NCBI RefSeq assembly: GCF_000263635.1 | Contig: NZ_ADEV01000007.1 | Span: forward strand, 153,577-217,576 | Source of the DNA: Gardnerella greenwoodii 00703Dmash | GTDB taxonomy: Bacteria; Actinomycetota; Actinomycetes; Actinomycetales; Bifidobacteriaceae | DNA length: 64,000 nucleotides | Direction: 5' to 3' | In this document: piece after piece, positions 18,203-27,203 of the stretch | Layout of the letters: the number at the start of each line of letters is the position of its first letter | How positions within the stretch are numbered: position 1 is the stretch's first letter | The notes under the pieces: generated by a model | The model's database searches: none | What the model was told of the DNA's origin: nothing | Seen by the model: only the letters and a program-made list of their open reading frames with translations | Made by a program: the position numbers and the translations under genes

Positions 18203-19357
18203 ATGAATTTTTCTATAAAACCAGTGGATTTAGGGAAAGTTCATATTGCTACTCCTGTTGTTTTGTCTCCAATGGCTGGAATTACTAACTGGCCATTTCG
18301 CGTAATCTGCCGTGAATTTGGTCCGGACGGCCTTTATGTAGCAGAAATGATTACGGCTAGAGCATTAGTTGCACGAAATCCAAAAGCTCTTAGACTTTGC
18401 CGTTTTGCGCCTAGCGAAAAAGTGCGCTCGCTGCAACTTTATGGTGTTAATCCTTCTATTGTTGAACAAGCTGCTCGAATTGTTGTTGATGAAAACATGG
18501 CTGACCATGTTGACTTAAACTTCGGCTGCCCAGTTCCTAAAGTTACAAGACGCGGCGGCGGTTCTGCTCTTCCTTGGAAAACTGATTTGTTGCAAGAAAT
18601 TTTGCATCGCGTTGTTTCTGTTTGCGAACCTGCAGGAATCCCAGTTACGGCAAAATTCCGCGTTGGTATTGACGAGAATCATGAAACTTTTATGCAAGCT
18701 GGTCATATTGCTCAAGAAGAAGGATGCGCTGCCGTAACTTTGCACGCTCGCACAACTTCAGAATATTACGGCGGTCATTCAGACTGGCAGCGTATTGGTG
18801 AGCTTGTTGAGGCGCTTAATATTCCCGTTTTTGGAAACGGTGATATTTGGGGTGCGCAAGATGCGCTTGCAATGTTTAAAGAAACTGGTTGCGCAGGCGT
18901 TGCTATTGGTCGCGGATGCCAAGGTAGGCCTTGGATTTTTGCAGATATTCGTAACGCTTGTGCGGGCAGTAGTGAGCGCGTTAACCCGACTTTGGCGGAA
19001 GTTGGCTCAGTTATTTTGCGCCATCTTGAACTTTTGGTTGAGTTTTATGATGGCGACGAGCGTATGGCTGTTCACGACTTGCGTAAGCATATTGCTTGGT
19101 ATTTAAAGGGATTCCCGGTTGGGGGAGGAACTCGCAAAAACTTTATGGAATGCGAGTCTATTGATGATATTAAGCGCAATCTCAACATGCTCGACGGTTC
19201 TCTTCGCCTACCAGAACAAGTGTTAGACACGCCGCGCGGACGCGTGCGTTTTGCTAAAAAAGTTCATTTGCCATACGGTTGGTTGGATTCTCGTACTACA
19301 AGTCACGAAGAGCGCGAAGCCTTGTTTGGCGACGACCCAATGGACGCTAGTTACTAG
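18203..19357 (+). CDS. dusB: tRNA-dihydrouridine synthase
   Basis: 384 residues. FMN-dependent reduction of uridine in the tRNA D-loop. Visible signatures: VVLSPMAGITNWPFR near residue 20, DLNFGCPVPKVTRRGGGSAL (the catalytic Cys is in FGCP) and the phosphate-binding GVAIGRGCQGRPWIF. GGAG precedes the ATG. It lies downstream of glyS in the same direction (78 bp). A hairpin at 19430-19461 lies between it and ftsZ. Confidence 0.92.
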   Translation: MNFSIKPVDLGKVHIATPVVLSPMAGITNWPFRVICREFGPDGLYVAEMITARALVARNPKALRLCRFAPSEKVRSLQLYGVNPSIVEQAARIVVDENMADHVDLNFGCPVPKVTRRGGGSALPWKTDLLQEILHRVVSVCEPAGIPVTAKFRVGIDENHETFMQAGHIAQEEGCAAVTLHARTTSEYYGGHSDWQRIGELVEALNIPVFGNGDIWGAQDALAMFKETGCAGVAIGRGCQGRPWIFADIRNACAGSSERVNPTLAEVGSVILRHLELLVEFYDGDERMAVHDLRKHIAWYLKGFPVGGGTRKNFMECESIDDIKRNLNMLDGSLRLPEQVLDTPRGRVRFAKKVHLPYGWLDSRTTSHEEREALFGDDPMDASY

Positions 19358-19570
19358 GTTTTTCTAGGCTTTTGGCCATTTTTATATGCTGATTATTTTG
19401 CGATTATCTTGTGATTATTCAAAGAAAATTACCGGCTATGTATATTTGCATATAGCCCGGTGTATTATCAAATCAGTGACATTTTTTCAGTTTATTGTTA
19501 AAACGTCGTCAGTATCGAGCGTTTTGCGCTAAAATATTGTGTAAACGTGCGTGAGTGACAGGAGAAAACG

Positions 19571-20782
19571 GTGAGCGAGATTGCCCAGACTGACAATTTC
19601 AACGACAAAACCATCATCAAGGTAGTCGGCGTCGGTGGTGCCGGCGGTAACGCCGTCAATCGGATGATCAGCGAGGGTCTACAGAATGTAGAATTTGTAG
19701 CCATTAATACTGACGCTAAAGATTTACTGCGTTCTGATGCTGATGTAAAGATTTCATTATCGGACGCTTCAAGCCGAGGTCTTGGTGCTGGTGCTGATCC
19801 TGAGAAGGGTGCAAAAGCTGCACAGGATCATCAATCAGATATTGAAGAAGCACTTAAGGGCGCTGATATGGTGTTCGTTACCTGCGGCGAAGGCGGCGGT
19901 ACAGGCACTGGTGCTAGCCCAATAGTTGCTCGTGCTGCGCATCAGCAGGGTGCTTTAACTATTGCAGTTGTTACGCGTCCATTCGGTTTTGAGGGCCCGC
20001 AGCGTGCTGCATCTGCAAAACTTGGTATCGAAAATCTTCGCAAAGAAGTTGATGCGTTAATCGTAATTCCAAACGATCGTCTTTTGGAAATTTCGGATCG
20101 CACAATCGGTATTATTGAAGCATTTAAGACGGCAGATACCGCATTGCTTGCTGGCGTTCAAGGTATTACGGATTTGATTACCACAAATTCGTACATTCAT
20201 GTGGACTTCTCCGATGTTACCGCTATTTTGCGCGGCGCAGGTACAGCACTCTTCGGCATCGGTTCTGCAAAGGGCGAAGATCGTGCAACTCAGGCTGCCG
20301 AAATCGCTATCAGCTCGCCTCTTCTTGAGGAAAGCATTGAAGGTGCTCACGGTGCTTTGATTAACATCGCAGGCCCAAGCGATTTGAAGCTTCAAGAAGC
20401 GTCTGCTGCAACTGAGCTTGTTCGTAAGGCTATTCATCCAGAAGCACAAATTATTTGGGGTCTTTCCTTGGATGATTCCTACGGTGACGAAGTACGTGTG
20501 ACTGTTATTGCTGCAGGTTTCGACGCTCACTCTAAGTCGGAAGAATCTTCAGCAACAGCCGGCCAGTTTGTTGATATGCAGGCAGATGTAAAGTCTGTTG
20601 CTCCAGCAAAGTCTACTTCTGCTATGAGGGAAGAATCTGCTGCTACACAAGCAGAGCAGCCTGCTTCTGTGCCTTCTATGTTTGATACTGCAGCAAATCA
20701 GCAGTATGCATCTAATCCAGAACCTGCTCAGCCGCAGTCTTCTGAACCGGATGAACTAGATATTCCTGATTTTTTGCGTTAG
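19571..20782 (+). CDS. ftsZ: Cell division protein FtsZ
   Basis: 403 residues; the tubulin-like GTPase of the division ring. The GTP-binding signature GGGTGTGASP is at residues 108-117, with the N-terminal VGGAGGNAVNRMI and the synergy-loop region NSYIHVDFSDV. After residue 325 a linker leads to the conserved tail DELDIPDFLR, the docking site for partners such as SepF. The start is GTG, preceded by AGGAG. sepF follows after 24 bp. The 213-bp upstream gap suggests its own promoter; an AT-rich TAAAAT at 19530-19535 is a possible -10. Confidence 0.97.
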   Translation: MSEIAQTDNFNDKTIIKVVGVGGAGGNAVNRMISEGLQNVEFVAINTDAKDLLRSDADVKISLSDASSRGLGAGADPEKGAKAAQDHQSDIEEALKGADMVFVTCGEGGGTGTGASPIVARAAHQQGALTIAVVTRPFGFEGPQRAASAKLGIENLRKEVDALIVIPNDRLLEISDRTIGIIEAFKTADTALLAGVQGITDLITTNSYIHVDFSDVTAILRGAGTALFGIGSAKGEDRATQAAEIAISSPLLEESIEGAHGALINIAGPSDLKLQEASAATELVRKAIHPEAQIIWGLSLDDSYGDEVRVTVIAAGFDAHSKSEESSATAGQFVDMQADVKSVAPAKSTSAMREESAATQAEQPASVPSMFDTAANQQYASNPEPAQPQSSEPDELDIPDFLR

Positions 20783-20806
20783 GTGTAACGAGAGGAGGGT
20801 GGCTTC

Positions 20807-21271
20807 ATGGCTAGCTTTATGAAGAACGTAATGTCGTACGTTGGTATGGCAGATGTTCAAGAAGATGATGATTATGTTGAAGCTGATGTTCCAGAAACTT
20901 CCTTTGACAACGATCGATCGGTAACACCTGTTGCGTCGCAGCACGGAGACGATTCTCGCTCTAGTGGCACTTCTGCTCGCGCAAGTCTTAATCGCATGAG
21001 CCGTATTACTACCATTCATCCAAAGTCTTATGACGATGCGCAAATGGTTGGTCGCGCTTTAAGAGATGGCGTTCCAGTAGTGCTTAATTTAACTGGCGTA
21101 ACTGAGTCTGTGGCGTATCGCATTGTTGATTTCTCTGCTGGCGTAGTATTCGGCGTGCGTGGTTCTATTGAGCGTGTAACTCCTCGCGTGTTCTTGCTCA
21201 GTCCTGCACAAGTGAATATTAAAGTAGAGGATGCTCCAAACGGAAATACTGCTCGAGACTTGTTCTCTTAA
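20807..21271 (+). CDS. sepF: Cell division protein SepF
   Basis: 154 residues. An N-terminal amphipathic helix (MASFMKNVMSYVGM), an acidic linker, and the C-terminal SepF domain containing IHPKSYDDAQMVGRALRDG and VFLLSPAQV. SepF anchors and organises FtsZ polymers at the membrane and is the main FtsZ anchor in Actinobacteria lacking FtsA. A strong ribosome-binding site (GAGGAGGG) precedes the ATG. It sits immediately after ftsZ, with a terminator at 21301. Confidence 0.93.
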   Translation: MASFMKNVMSYVGMADVQEDDDYVEADVPETSFDNDRSVTPVASQHGDDSRSSGTSARASLNRMSRITTIHPKSYDDAQMVGRALRDGVPVVLNLTGVTESVAYRIVDFSAGVVFGVRGSIERVTPRVFLLSPAQVNIKVEDAPNGNTARDLFS

Positions 21272-21300
21272 AGCGTATTACGAAATAAAAATCTTAATTA

Positions 21301-21334
21301 AGCAGCGTTTGTTTAACACTTTCGCTGCTTTTTT
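21301..21334 (+). terminator. Rho-independent terminator of ftsZ-sepF
   Basis: AGCAGCG at 21301-21307 pairs with CGCTGCT at 21323-21329, followed by a run of T. It lies 30 bp after the sepF stop. Confidence 0.85.
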
Positions 21335-21402
21335 ATACTTTTTGGTAGCATAAAACAAGAGTTCGAGCATGACTAAAGTCATGTGAATTTAACTAAAAGC
21401 GT

Positions 21403-22266
21403 ATGCCGAATAACGAAAGTAATCTAATGAGCAGTGAAAATGAAAACGAAAACACTATGCAAGCCAAGCAACGCACTGTATTGTCGTTTGTGCGTCGTTC
21501 TGGACGCTTAGATGCGCGTTTACAGCACGCTCAGGAGCGTTATGCAAGTCAGTACTTATTAGATGTTACTGAAGCTCCTGGCTCTTTTAGATTGCGCGAA
21601 AATTTGCACATTACGCATGATTGGATCAAAGATAAGTGGGGCAATAATAATCCGCTTATTGTTGAAATCGGTTCCGGTCAGGGCGAAAACGTTGTTGCTG
21701 CAGCAGAACGTTTGCCGAAAACTAACTTTTTGGCGCTTGAAGTTTATGATCCAGGCGTTGCTCACACAATGCTTTTAGCTGGAAAACAAGGTTTAACTAA
21801 TCTTCGTATTGCGCAAATTAACGCTCCTGATTTCTTCGCAGCTTGTGACCGCGGAGTTTTAGAAGAAGTTTGGACTTTCTTCCCGGATCCATGGCCTAAG
21901 ATGCGTCACCATAAGCGTCGTATTGTGCAACCAGAGCTTGCCTCTACAATCCACCAGGCGTTGCGTAAAGAGGGTGTTTGGCGCATTGCTACAGATATTG
22001 AGGACTATGCTTTGCACGTGCACGAAGTTATGGATTCTCGCGAAGATTTCGCGAACATTGGCGAATTAAAAGTAAGTCTTCCAATTGAGCATGTTGGAAA
22101 AGGTACTGCCGATACTGCAGCAGCTCTTCCACACGCAGATTTTAACGAATCTGAGCGCTTTGCTGGTCGAGTTCTTACTAATTTTGAGCGTAAAGGTTTG
22201 GATGCTGGTCGCACGATTCACGACTTCACCTACCGCGCATTAGTGCTTTGTGAACGATGCTTGTGA
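21403..22266 (+). CDS. trmB: tRNA (guanine-N7-)-methyltransferase
   Basis: 287 residues; methylates G46 of tRNA using S-adenosylmethionine. The SAM-binding motif [16 protein letters not shown] is near residue 88; the TrmB signatures [16 protein letters not shown] and [10 protein letters not shown] follow. The first 25 residues are an Asn/Glu-rich extension, so an internal start near residue 20 is possible, but the first ATG is kept. A long repeat-bearing intergenic region follows. Confidence 0.92.
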   Translation: MPNNESNLMSSENENENTMQAKQRTVLSFVRRSGRLDARLQHAQERYASQYLLDVTEAPGSFRLRENLHITHDWIKDKWGNNNPLIVEIGSGQGENVVAAAERLPKTNFLALEVYDPGVAHTMLLAGKQGLTNLRIAQINAPDFFAACDRGVLEEVWTFFPDPWPKMRHHKRRIVQPELASTIHQALRKEGVWRIATDIEDYALHVHEVMDSREDFANIGELKVSLPIEHVGKGTADTAAALPHADFNESERFAGRVLTNFERKGLDAGRTIHDFTYRALVLCERCL

Positions 22267-22424
22267 GGCTTTGCACCAGTGCTCTGCTGACGCTGATTTC
22301 TGTTGATTAGCGAACACTAGTATTATCGCTGCTGCACACGCCACACCAAGCACTCCTATCTACGCACCCACCCGCAGCTTAATTGCGTTACTTTAGTTGC
22401 AGGAATATTCGTGTGGTGAGATTT

Positions 22425-22507
22425 GAGATTTTTCGCACTGAGCGAGGCGAACGTCAGAGCCGAAGGCTGCTGATTCGTCGAGCGAAGAAGAAAAATCGAA
22501 AAATCTC
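22425..22507. repeat. 83-bp hairpin element
   Basis: GAGATTTTTCG at 22425-22435 and its exact complement at 22497-22507 bound the element. Inside, TCAGAGCCGAAGGCTGCTGA (22454-22473) forms a second hairpin. It stands directly before the 22541 element and has a similar nested layout, but no clear sequence match to its core. Confidence 0.65.
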
Positions 22508-22540
22508 TGCGATAAGGCACGGTTATTAACGAATTAGCAC

Positions 22541-22685
22541 GCAGAGTTTGGGGGATTTCTTTACGAGCACTAAAAGAGGACTGAGAAGCTACATTCTTTA
22601 AGAAAGGCGAACACACTAAGCGCCTTTAACAGCCAGAGCGCCCGAAGGACGGGACGTGCGAGGAAAGAAATCCCCACAAACTCGC
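22541..22685. repeat. Dispersed hairpin element, copy 2 (inverted)
   Basis: 22541-22562 pairs with 22664-22685 as a nearly perfect stem (GAGTTTGGGGGATTTCTTT type). The 94-nt core at 22567-22660 is the reverse complement of 4520-4613 at roughly 85% identity by eye. At the base of the core, copy 1 reads GTGC...GCAC, whereas copy 2 reads GCAC...GTGC in the same orientation, a compensatory change. Function unknown. Confidence 0.75.
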
Positions 22686-22866
22686 GCAACAGCAAACACG
22701 AGCGTAGCGCTGCGAGATAAGTAATTCCTATCTCTCACAGCCACATCTCATAACCACATCTCATAAACACCGTAAACACGCACGCAATTAAGCCGTACTT
22801 AATCTCAACACGCCGTAAGTTGCGCGACTCTTTTCTGAGTGTTAGTATCATATGGTTTGGTTCGAA

Positions 22867-22938
22867 GCCCCCTTCGTCTAACGGTTAGGACACCAGACTT
22901 TCAATCTGACAACAAGAGTTCGACTCTCTTAGGGGGTA
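22867..22938 (+). tRNA. tRNA-Glu (anticodon TTC)
   Basis: Acceptor GCCCCCT pairs with AGGGGGT; anticodon arm CAGA-CTTTCAA-TCTG with anticodon TTC; T-arm GAGTTCGACTC. CCA is not encoded. 72 nt. Confidence 0.95.
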
Positions 22939-22948
22939 CAAATTATAG

Positions 22949-22981
22949 CACCGCTGAAATTTCAGCGGTGTTTTTTGTTTT
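22949..22981 (+). terminator. Rho-independent terminator after tRNA-Glu
   Basis: CACCGCTGAAATTTCAGCGGTG is an 11-bp perfect hairpin followed by TTTTTTGTTTTT. It begins 10 bp after the tRNA. Confidence 0.95.
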
Positions 22982-23084
22982 TGATTGCATCTTGCTAAAG
23001 TTTTGGCCTATAATCCTAGATTTCTGCGGTTTTATATTGCGTTATAACTTACTTTGATAACGCAAATTTGTTATAGCATGTGTT

Positions 23085-23170
23085 TCTTTTGTTTAAGGTG
23101 ATAGACTTACTCGTTGGTGCTTCTGCCCGGGTTGCGTAGGTCAGGAAGTGCTCAGTTAAGTATTTACAAT
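23085..23170 (+). promoter_or_regulatory. Possible structured leader of the YkoE-type gene
   Basis: GTGCTTC and GAAGTGC, with G-U pairs, can form a stem enclosing TGCCCGGGTTGCGTAGGTCAG around 23118-23152. It lies 30-110 bp upstream of a gene of a family often controlled by TPP riboswitches. The string GCGTAGG...GGAAGTGCTCAG recalls part of that riboswitch, but the full conserved sequence is not present. It may be an unrelated leader or nothing. Confidence 0.25.
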
Positions 23171-23200
23171 GCGCAGCATTTTTAAGATAAAGGATTTCTT

Positions 23201-23926
23201 ATGAGCAATATTTTTAACACGAATATTGATAATAGTATTGATAGTGATGAAACGAAATCATCTACTTCTGTAGATTCTGCAACTTCTGCAACTCCTGTAA
23301 CGGATAGTGCGAATGCTAAAGCTAATCCGGAGCCTTCAATTGTTGCTAATTTGCGCTGGCGTGTGGCAGATATTGCTTTGGGAGCTGCTTTATCTGCTGT
23401 TTTTGGCGTTATTTTGTGCGGATACGGCTTGGTGTTTATTCCAATAATTCGTACTCTTAATGCGGCAGTTCTTCCTGGTTTCGCAAGTATTACGCACGGC
23501 GTGTGGTATTTGTCTGGCACTCTTGCGCTTCTTTTAATTCGTAAGCCTGGTTCTGCAGTGTATGTGAATGTTGTTGCAGCTTTTGTGCAGGTTTTGCTTG
23601 GATCGCCTTTTAATATTAGGGATACTGTTGTTTCTGCTTTGCTGCAGGGTGTTTTTGCGGAAATTCCATTCTTGATTGCTAAGTATCGAAAGTTTAATTT
23701 GACTTTGAGTGTTCTTTCTGGCTTGCTTGTGGCTTTTGAGTATGGTGTGTTCTTAACCTTCACTAAGTATCAGGGTAAAGCTCCTACTTATATTACGATT
23801 CATATGATTACTGAGCTTGTAAGTGGTCTTTTGCTTTCCGGCGTGCTTGTGTGGTTTGTTTACTTGGCTTTGCGCGCAACCGGTGCTCTTGATAATTTTG
23901 CTTCCGGACGAACTGAGCGCGTGTGA
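23201..23926 (+). CDS. ECF transporter S component, YkoE type (thiamine/HMP precursor uptake)
   Basis: 241 residues with a Ser/Thr/Asp-rich N-terminal 45 and then about five to six membrane segments. The run GVWYLSGTLALLLIRKPGSA followed by VLLGSPFNI matches the YkoE-family pattern. YkoE is the substrate-binding component of an energy-coupling factor transporter for hydroxymethylpyrimidine or thiamine; the energising ATPases (YkoD) and transmembrane partner (YkoC) are not adjacent. The ribosome-binding site AAAGGAT precedes the ATG. Substrate is inferred from family only. Confidence 0.75.
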   Translation: MSNIFNTNIDNSIDSDETKSSTSVDSATSATPVTDSANAKANPEPSIVANLRWRVADIALGAALSAVFGVILCGYGLVFIPIIRTLNAAVLPGFASITHGVWYLSGTLALLLIRKPGSAVYVNVVAAFVQVLLGSPFNIRDTVVSALLQGVFAEIPFLIAKYRKFNLTLSVLSGLLVAFEYGVFLTFTKYQGKAPTYITIHMITELVSGLLLSGVLVWFVYLALRATGALDNFASGRTERV

Positions 23927-24010
23927 TGCTTTTTATTTGAGTTCGACTCACTTAGGTTGGCGACGTTTATGGGTATGTGCTAATCTAGTCGTTGCTAACT
24001 TTGTTAGCGT

Positions 24011-24084
24011 GGGGCTTTAGCTCAGTCGGTTAGAGCAACGGACTCATAATCCGTCGGTCCAGGGTTCAAGCCCCTGAGGCCCCA
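24011..24084 (+). tRNA. tRNA with anticodon CAT (Met elongator or Ile2)
   Basis: Acceptor GGGGCTT pairs with AGGCCCC (one G-T pair); anticodon arm CGGA-CTCATAA-TCCG with anticodon CAT; T-arm AGGGTTCAAGCCCCT. The 1-72 pair is normal, so it is not the initiator. Elongator Met and lysidine-modified Ile2 cannot be told apart by eye. 74 nt, CCA not encoded. Confidence 0.9.
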
Positions 24085-24091
24085 CGAACTA

Positions 24092-24134
24092 AATAACGCC
24101 ACTTCATTAAGTTTATGAAGTGGCGTTATTGATT
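24092..24134. terminator. Terminator between the CAT tRNA and the sugar-kinase gene
   Basis: AATAACGCCACTTCAT at 24092-24107 pairs perfectly with 24115-24130, followed by GATTTTAT. The 16-bp stem lies between convergent genes and could serve both strands. Confidence 0.8.
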
Positions 24135-24155
24135 TTATGAGTTAAATTTTATTTT

Positions 24156-25052
24156 TTATTTTCCGGCTTTTGCTAAATAATCCGGTATTTGTTTAGGATA
24201 CTTTGGCCACGCGCCTTCCTGAGTGCATACGAATGCAGCGGTATTAACGGCTGCTCGATGCGCTTCTTCAAGACTTTCGCCTTTAAGAATATGTGCTGCG
24301 AATGTTCCTGAGAACGAGTCTCCAGCACCAACTGTGTCAAGAACATCAACGTGTGGCGTTGGAATAGTAGAGCTTTCTCCGGTGCTAGTAGTAATCGTAC
24401 TAAAAGTAGAGCCGCCTGTAAGAATCACATAATCTAGTGCGTAACGAGCTTGGAACCACTTGCAAGCTTCCTCGTCTGAAGTGTCGCGAATATTGAACAT
24501 GTCTCTAAGTAGGAACAGTTCAGAATCGTTAAGCTTAAAAACGGTGGCTTGCTGAAGAAGAGTATCAATAAGATCCTTAGAATAGTGGTCGCTTCGAATG
24601 TTTATGTCGAAGAACTTCATTGCTCCAGGCTTAGTATGCTTTAACAATTGTAAAATTGTGTCGTGAGTTTCTTGAGAACGTAAGCTTAGAGTGCCAAAGC
24701 ATACCGCATCTGCTCGTTCTACTAAATCAATGAGTTCTCGAGTGTAAAGAATATGATCCCATGCTATATTTCGCAGAATAGTGTACTCTGGTATTCCCTT
24801 TTTTAGCGTTACTTCCACAGTGCTTGTTGGCCACGCGTTGCGTTGAATAATTGAAGTGATTCCAGCTTTGTTCACTTTGTCAATCAGCTCGTCGCCGAGT
24901 TGGTCTTGACCAACAGCACTAATCATGCAACTTTGCGCTCCGTGGCACTGTGCATGATATGCAAAATTTGCTGGCGCTCCGCCAACACGTTTTCCGTGTG
25001 GAAGTAAATCCCATAAAAGTTCGCCGAGTGAAAGAACAATTGGCTTAGTCAT
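24156..25052 (-). CDS. PfkB-family carbohydrate kinase (fructokinase-like)
   Basis: 298 residues. The ribokinase/PfkB pattern is complete: N-terminal SLGELLWDLLP and GGAPANFAYHA, and the C-terminal DTVGAGDSFSGTFAAH with the catalytic Asp and anion hole. The N-terminal GELLWDLLP form is common in fructokinases, so fructose to fructose-6-phosphate is the best guess. AAAGGAA precedes the ATG. It stands alone on this strand downstream of the aminopeptidase gene, with a 285-bp gap containing a hairpin. Specificity is unproven. Confidence 0.82.
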   Translation of the reverse strand: MTKPIVLSLGELLWDLLPHGKRVGGAPANFAYHAQCHGAQSCMISAVGQDQLGDELIDKVNKAGITSIIQRNAWPTSTVEVTLKKGIPEYTILRNIAWDHILYTRELIDLVERADAVCFGTLSLRSQETHDTILQLLKHTKPGAMKFFDINIRSDHYSKDLIDTLLQQATVFKLNDSELFLLRDMFNIRDTSDEEACKWFQARYALDYVILTGGSTFSTITTSTGESSTIPTPHVDVLDTVGAGDSFSGTFAAHILKGESLEEAHRAAVNTAAFVCTQEGAWPKYPKQIPDYLAKAGK

Positions 25053-25174
25053 AATATTCCTTTCGCGCGCGTCAGTGCAGCAAGTTTGTAGAGCTATACT
25101 TTTACTAAATATCTTCTCGCTTCTTCAAAAGCATTTTGATGCAAATTTTGCTTGTAAAAATGCTACATAAACAA

Positions 25175-25241
25175 TTATGGTGTGCCCTTGCGATAAGTAA
25201 CATGCGCAATGCATGTTACGTTTCTATAGAGCGCACCATAA
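25175..25241. repeat. Nested inverted repeat upstream of the sugar-kinase gene
   Basis: TTATGGTGTGC at 25175-25185 pairs (one mismatch) with GCGCACCATAA at 25231-25241, and inside it GTAACATGC at 25197-25205 pairs perfectly with GCATGTTAC at 25211-25219. There is no T-tract on either side, so an operator or structured leader is as likely as a terminator. Confidence 0.6.
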
Positions 25242-25337
25242 GTGCTATATTGCGTACGTTTAACTTAACTTATGCTGGCGTACTATATTTATTATTATTT
25301 CGTTTTATTATATTTTTCTATTATTTTAATTTATTGA

Positions 25338-26933
25338 TTAATGCTGAAAAATATCACTTTTGCGAGCTTGCTCAGCCATCCAGGCTTCTACATCGTCAAT
25401 CTGCTTTGGAATGTCAATAGAAAGCCATTCTGGACCGTTTTCTGTCATTAACACATCGTCTTCAATGCGAATGCCAATACCGCGCATTTCTTCCGGTAGC
25501 ATTAAATCGTTAGCTGCAAAATACAATCCTGGTTCAATCGTAAAAATCATTCCTGGAGTAATTTTTGCGCCTTGATAAGACTCGTAGCGTGCTTGAGCGC
25601 AGTCGTGTACGTCTAAGCCAAGATGATGAGCAACTCCGCACGCATGCCAGCGTCGATGCTGCTGTCCTTCTGGAGATAGTGACTCTTCAACGCTTACCTT
25701 CAAAATTCCCCATTCGTGCAAATGCTCTGCTAATACTCGCATGCAAGCGTGGTGAATGTCGGAGTAGGTTGCGCCCGGCTTTGCTGCTTCAAAACCGGCT
25801 TGCTGAGCGTCAAGAACGCACTGGTAAAGCTTCTTTTGCAAGTCAGTAAATTTGCCGTTTGTTGGGAAAGTGCGCGTAATGTCAGCGGTGTAGAGGCTGT
25901 TTACTTCAACGCCTGCATCAATAAGAAGCAGTTCTCCGTTAGAAACTACGCCTGTGTTTCGCATCCAGTGCAAAATTGGCGCGTGCTTGCCGGAAGCAAC
26001 AATCGTGTCGTATCCAACTTCGTTGCCCTCTTCGCGAGCCACAGAGTTAAAAGCGCCTTCAACCATGCGTTCGGAATGTTCTTTTCCAAGCGCTTGAGGC
26101 AATCTAGTAAGCATGCGGTCAAAACCGAGCTTTGTTGCGGCAACAGCTTTGCGCATTTCTCGAATTTCGTAATCGTCTTTAAGCATTCGTGCTTCTGCAG
26201 CAAATTCGTGCAGCTTGTCGTCGGCGGAACTATTAGCGTCTTCGTCCGTAAATCCGCTTGCTTCGCGCATTGTTTCAACTTTTGCGGTAAGCTCCGAGTC
26301 GGTTTCTCGAATGATTCGAACGCGAACGCCTTCACCATTTGCATCGTCGCTTACATTCTTGGAAATAGCATCGTCGAGTTCAGCAATATCGCGCGTTTCA
26401 ATACCGGTCATGGCTTTAAGTTCCTTCAAGCCTGCGCGTGGACCAACCCAGTATTCTCCGTAGTGTGGATCTTTATAGAATGCTGAGGTGCTGTTATCTG
26501 CGCGTGGAGCCACAAAAAGCTCTGGAATATGATTTTTACCAGCTTTTGCTTCTTCGCTGTCTTTTTCAACCGGTTCCATAACAAGCACAGCTCCGGCTTC
26601 GTAATCTTGGCCCAAGCCAGTGTAGTAGGCAAAAGTCGTGTCTGGGCGGAAAGCGTAATCGCAATCGTTATTGCGCACTTTTGGCTGTCCTGCAGGAATA
26701 ACTAAGCGTTCTCCTGGGAAGCGCTTAGAAAGTGCTTCTAAACGTGCTGGAATGTACTTGCTGGATTCAAGAGGCTTAACTTCTGGCTCCTGATTATCCC
26801 AGCTGCTTGTCATAAAATCTTTAAAAGAATCGCTATTTGGTCGAAGAGAACGATTGTTAACGCGGTCTTCCGCCTTTTGCGTGCCGTCAGATTTTAATTC
26901 TTCACCGTGCTCTGTTGGCGTATTTTCTGCCAT
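25338..26933 (-). CDS. pepP: Xaa-Pro aminopeptidase (M24B)
   Basis: About 531 residues; releases N-terminal residues next to proline, a cytoplasmic peptide-degrading enzyme fitting an organism with two peptide importers in this window. The C-terminal creatinase fold shows the dinuclear metal ligands: LLIDAGVEVNSLYTADITRTF, the His in CGVAHHLGLDVHD, the Glu in FTIEPGLYF and the final Glu in GIRIEDDVL. An N-terminal domain of about 200 residues precedes it. The ATG at 26933 has AAGGAG upstream; the frame extends slightly further. Monocistronic by spacing. Confidence 0.88.
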   Translation of the reverse strand: MAENTPTEHGEELKSDGTQKAEDRVNNRSLRPNSDSFKDFMTSSWDNQEPEVKPLESSKYIPARLEALSKRFPGERLVIPAGQPKVRNNDCDYAFRPDTTFAYYTGLGQDYEAGAVLVMEPVEKDSEEAKAGKNHIPELFVAPRADNSTSAFYKDPHYGEYWVGPRAGLKELKAMTGIETRDIAELDDAISKNVSDDANGEGVRVRIIRETDSELTAKVETMREASGFTDEDANSSADDKLHEFAAEARMLKDDYEIREMRKAVAATKLGFDRMLTRLPQALGKEHSERMVEGAFNSVAREEGNEVGYDTIVASGKHAPILHWMRNTGVVSNGELLLIDAGVEVNSLYTADITRTFPTNGKFTDLQKKLYQCVLDAQQAGFEAAKPGATYSDIHHACMRVLAEHLHEWGILKVSVEESLSPEGQQHRRWHACGVAHHLGLDVHDCAQARYESYQGAKITPGMIFTIEPGLYFAANDLMLPEEMRGIGIRIEDDVLMTENGPEWLSIDIPKQIDDVEAWMAEQARKSDIFQH

Positions 26934-27203
26934 TATGCGACTCCTTAACACTTCTTTTTGTGTGTAAATAAAAATAAACTAGGAATTAAACTAGACAATA
27001 ACTAACATAGTCTTATTTACTGTTTTATGCGAGTTTTTTGTCTTAAAAAGCTCAGATTTTATATGTAATTTACAAAGTGTGTTAATGAAAGTTTTGTTAT
27101 GTGAATATTGTCACAATATTTTATTGGGTTTCTGTTGTTGGCATAAACTAATCTATATATTTGGAAAATGAGTAAGTGAGCACAAAATTAGGGGAGTGCA
27201 GTT

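Larger units (their letters stand above)
22267..22866. other. 600-bp intergenic region with two hairpin elements, no gene seen
   Basis: Between trmB and tRNA-Glu. It contains the hairpin elements at 22425-22507 and 22541-22685 (listed separately) and an inverted match (22303-22320) to 4788-4801. The order of the two shared blocks is the same as in the region at 4427-4869 when read on the other strand, so the two intergenic regions are diverged, inverted relatives. Nothing coding is supported. Confidence 0.7.

Noticed and set aside
23100..23160. Signal recognition particle RNA or TPP riboswitch
   Set aside because: Some fragments look alike (GGTCAGGAAG, GCGTAGG), but neither the SRP apical loop GGAAGGAAGCAGC type nor the full TPP core is present.
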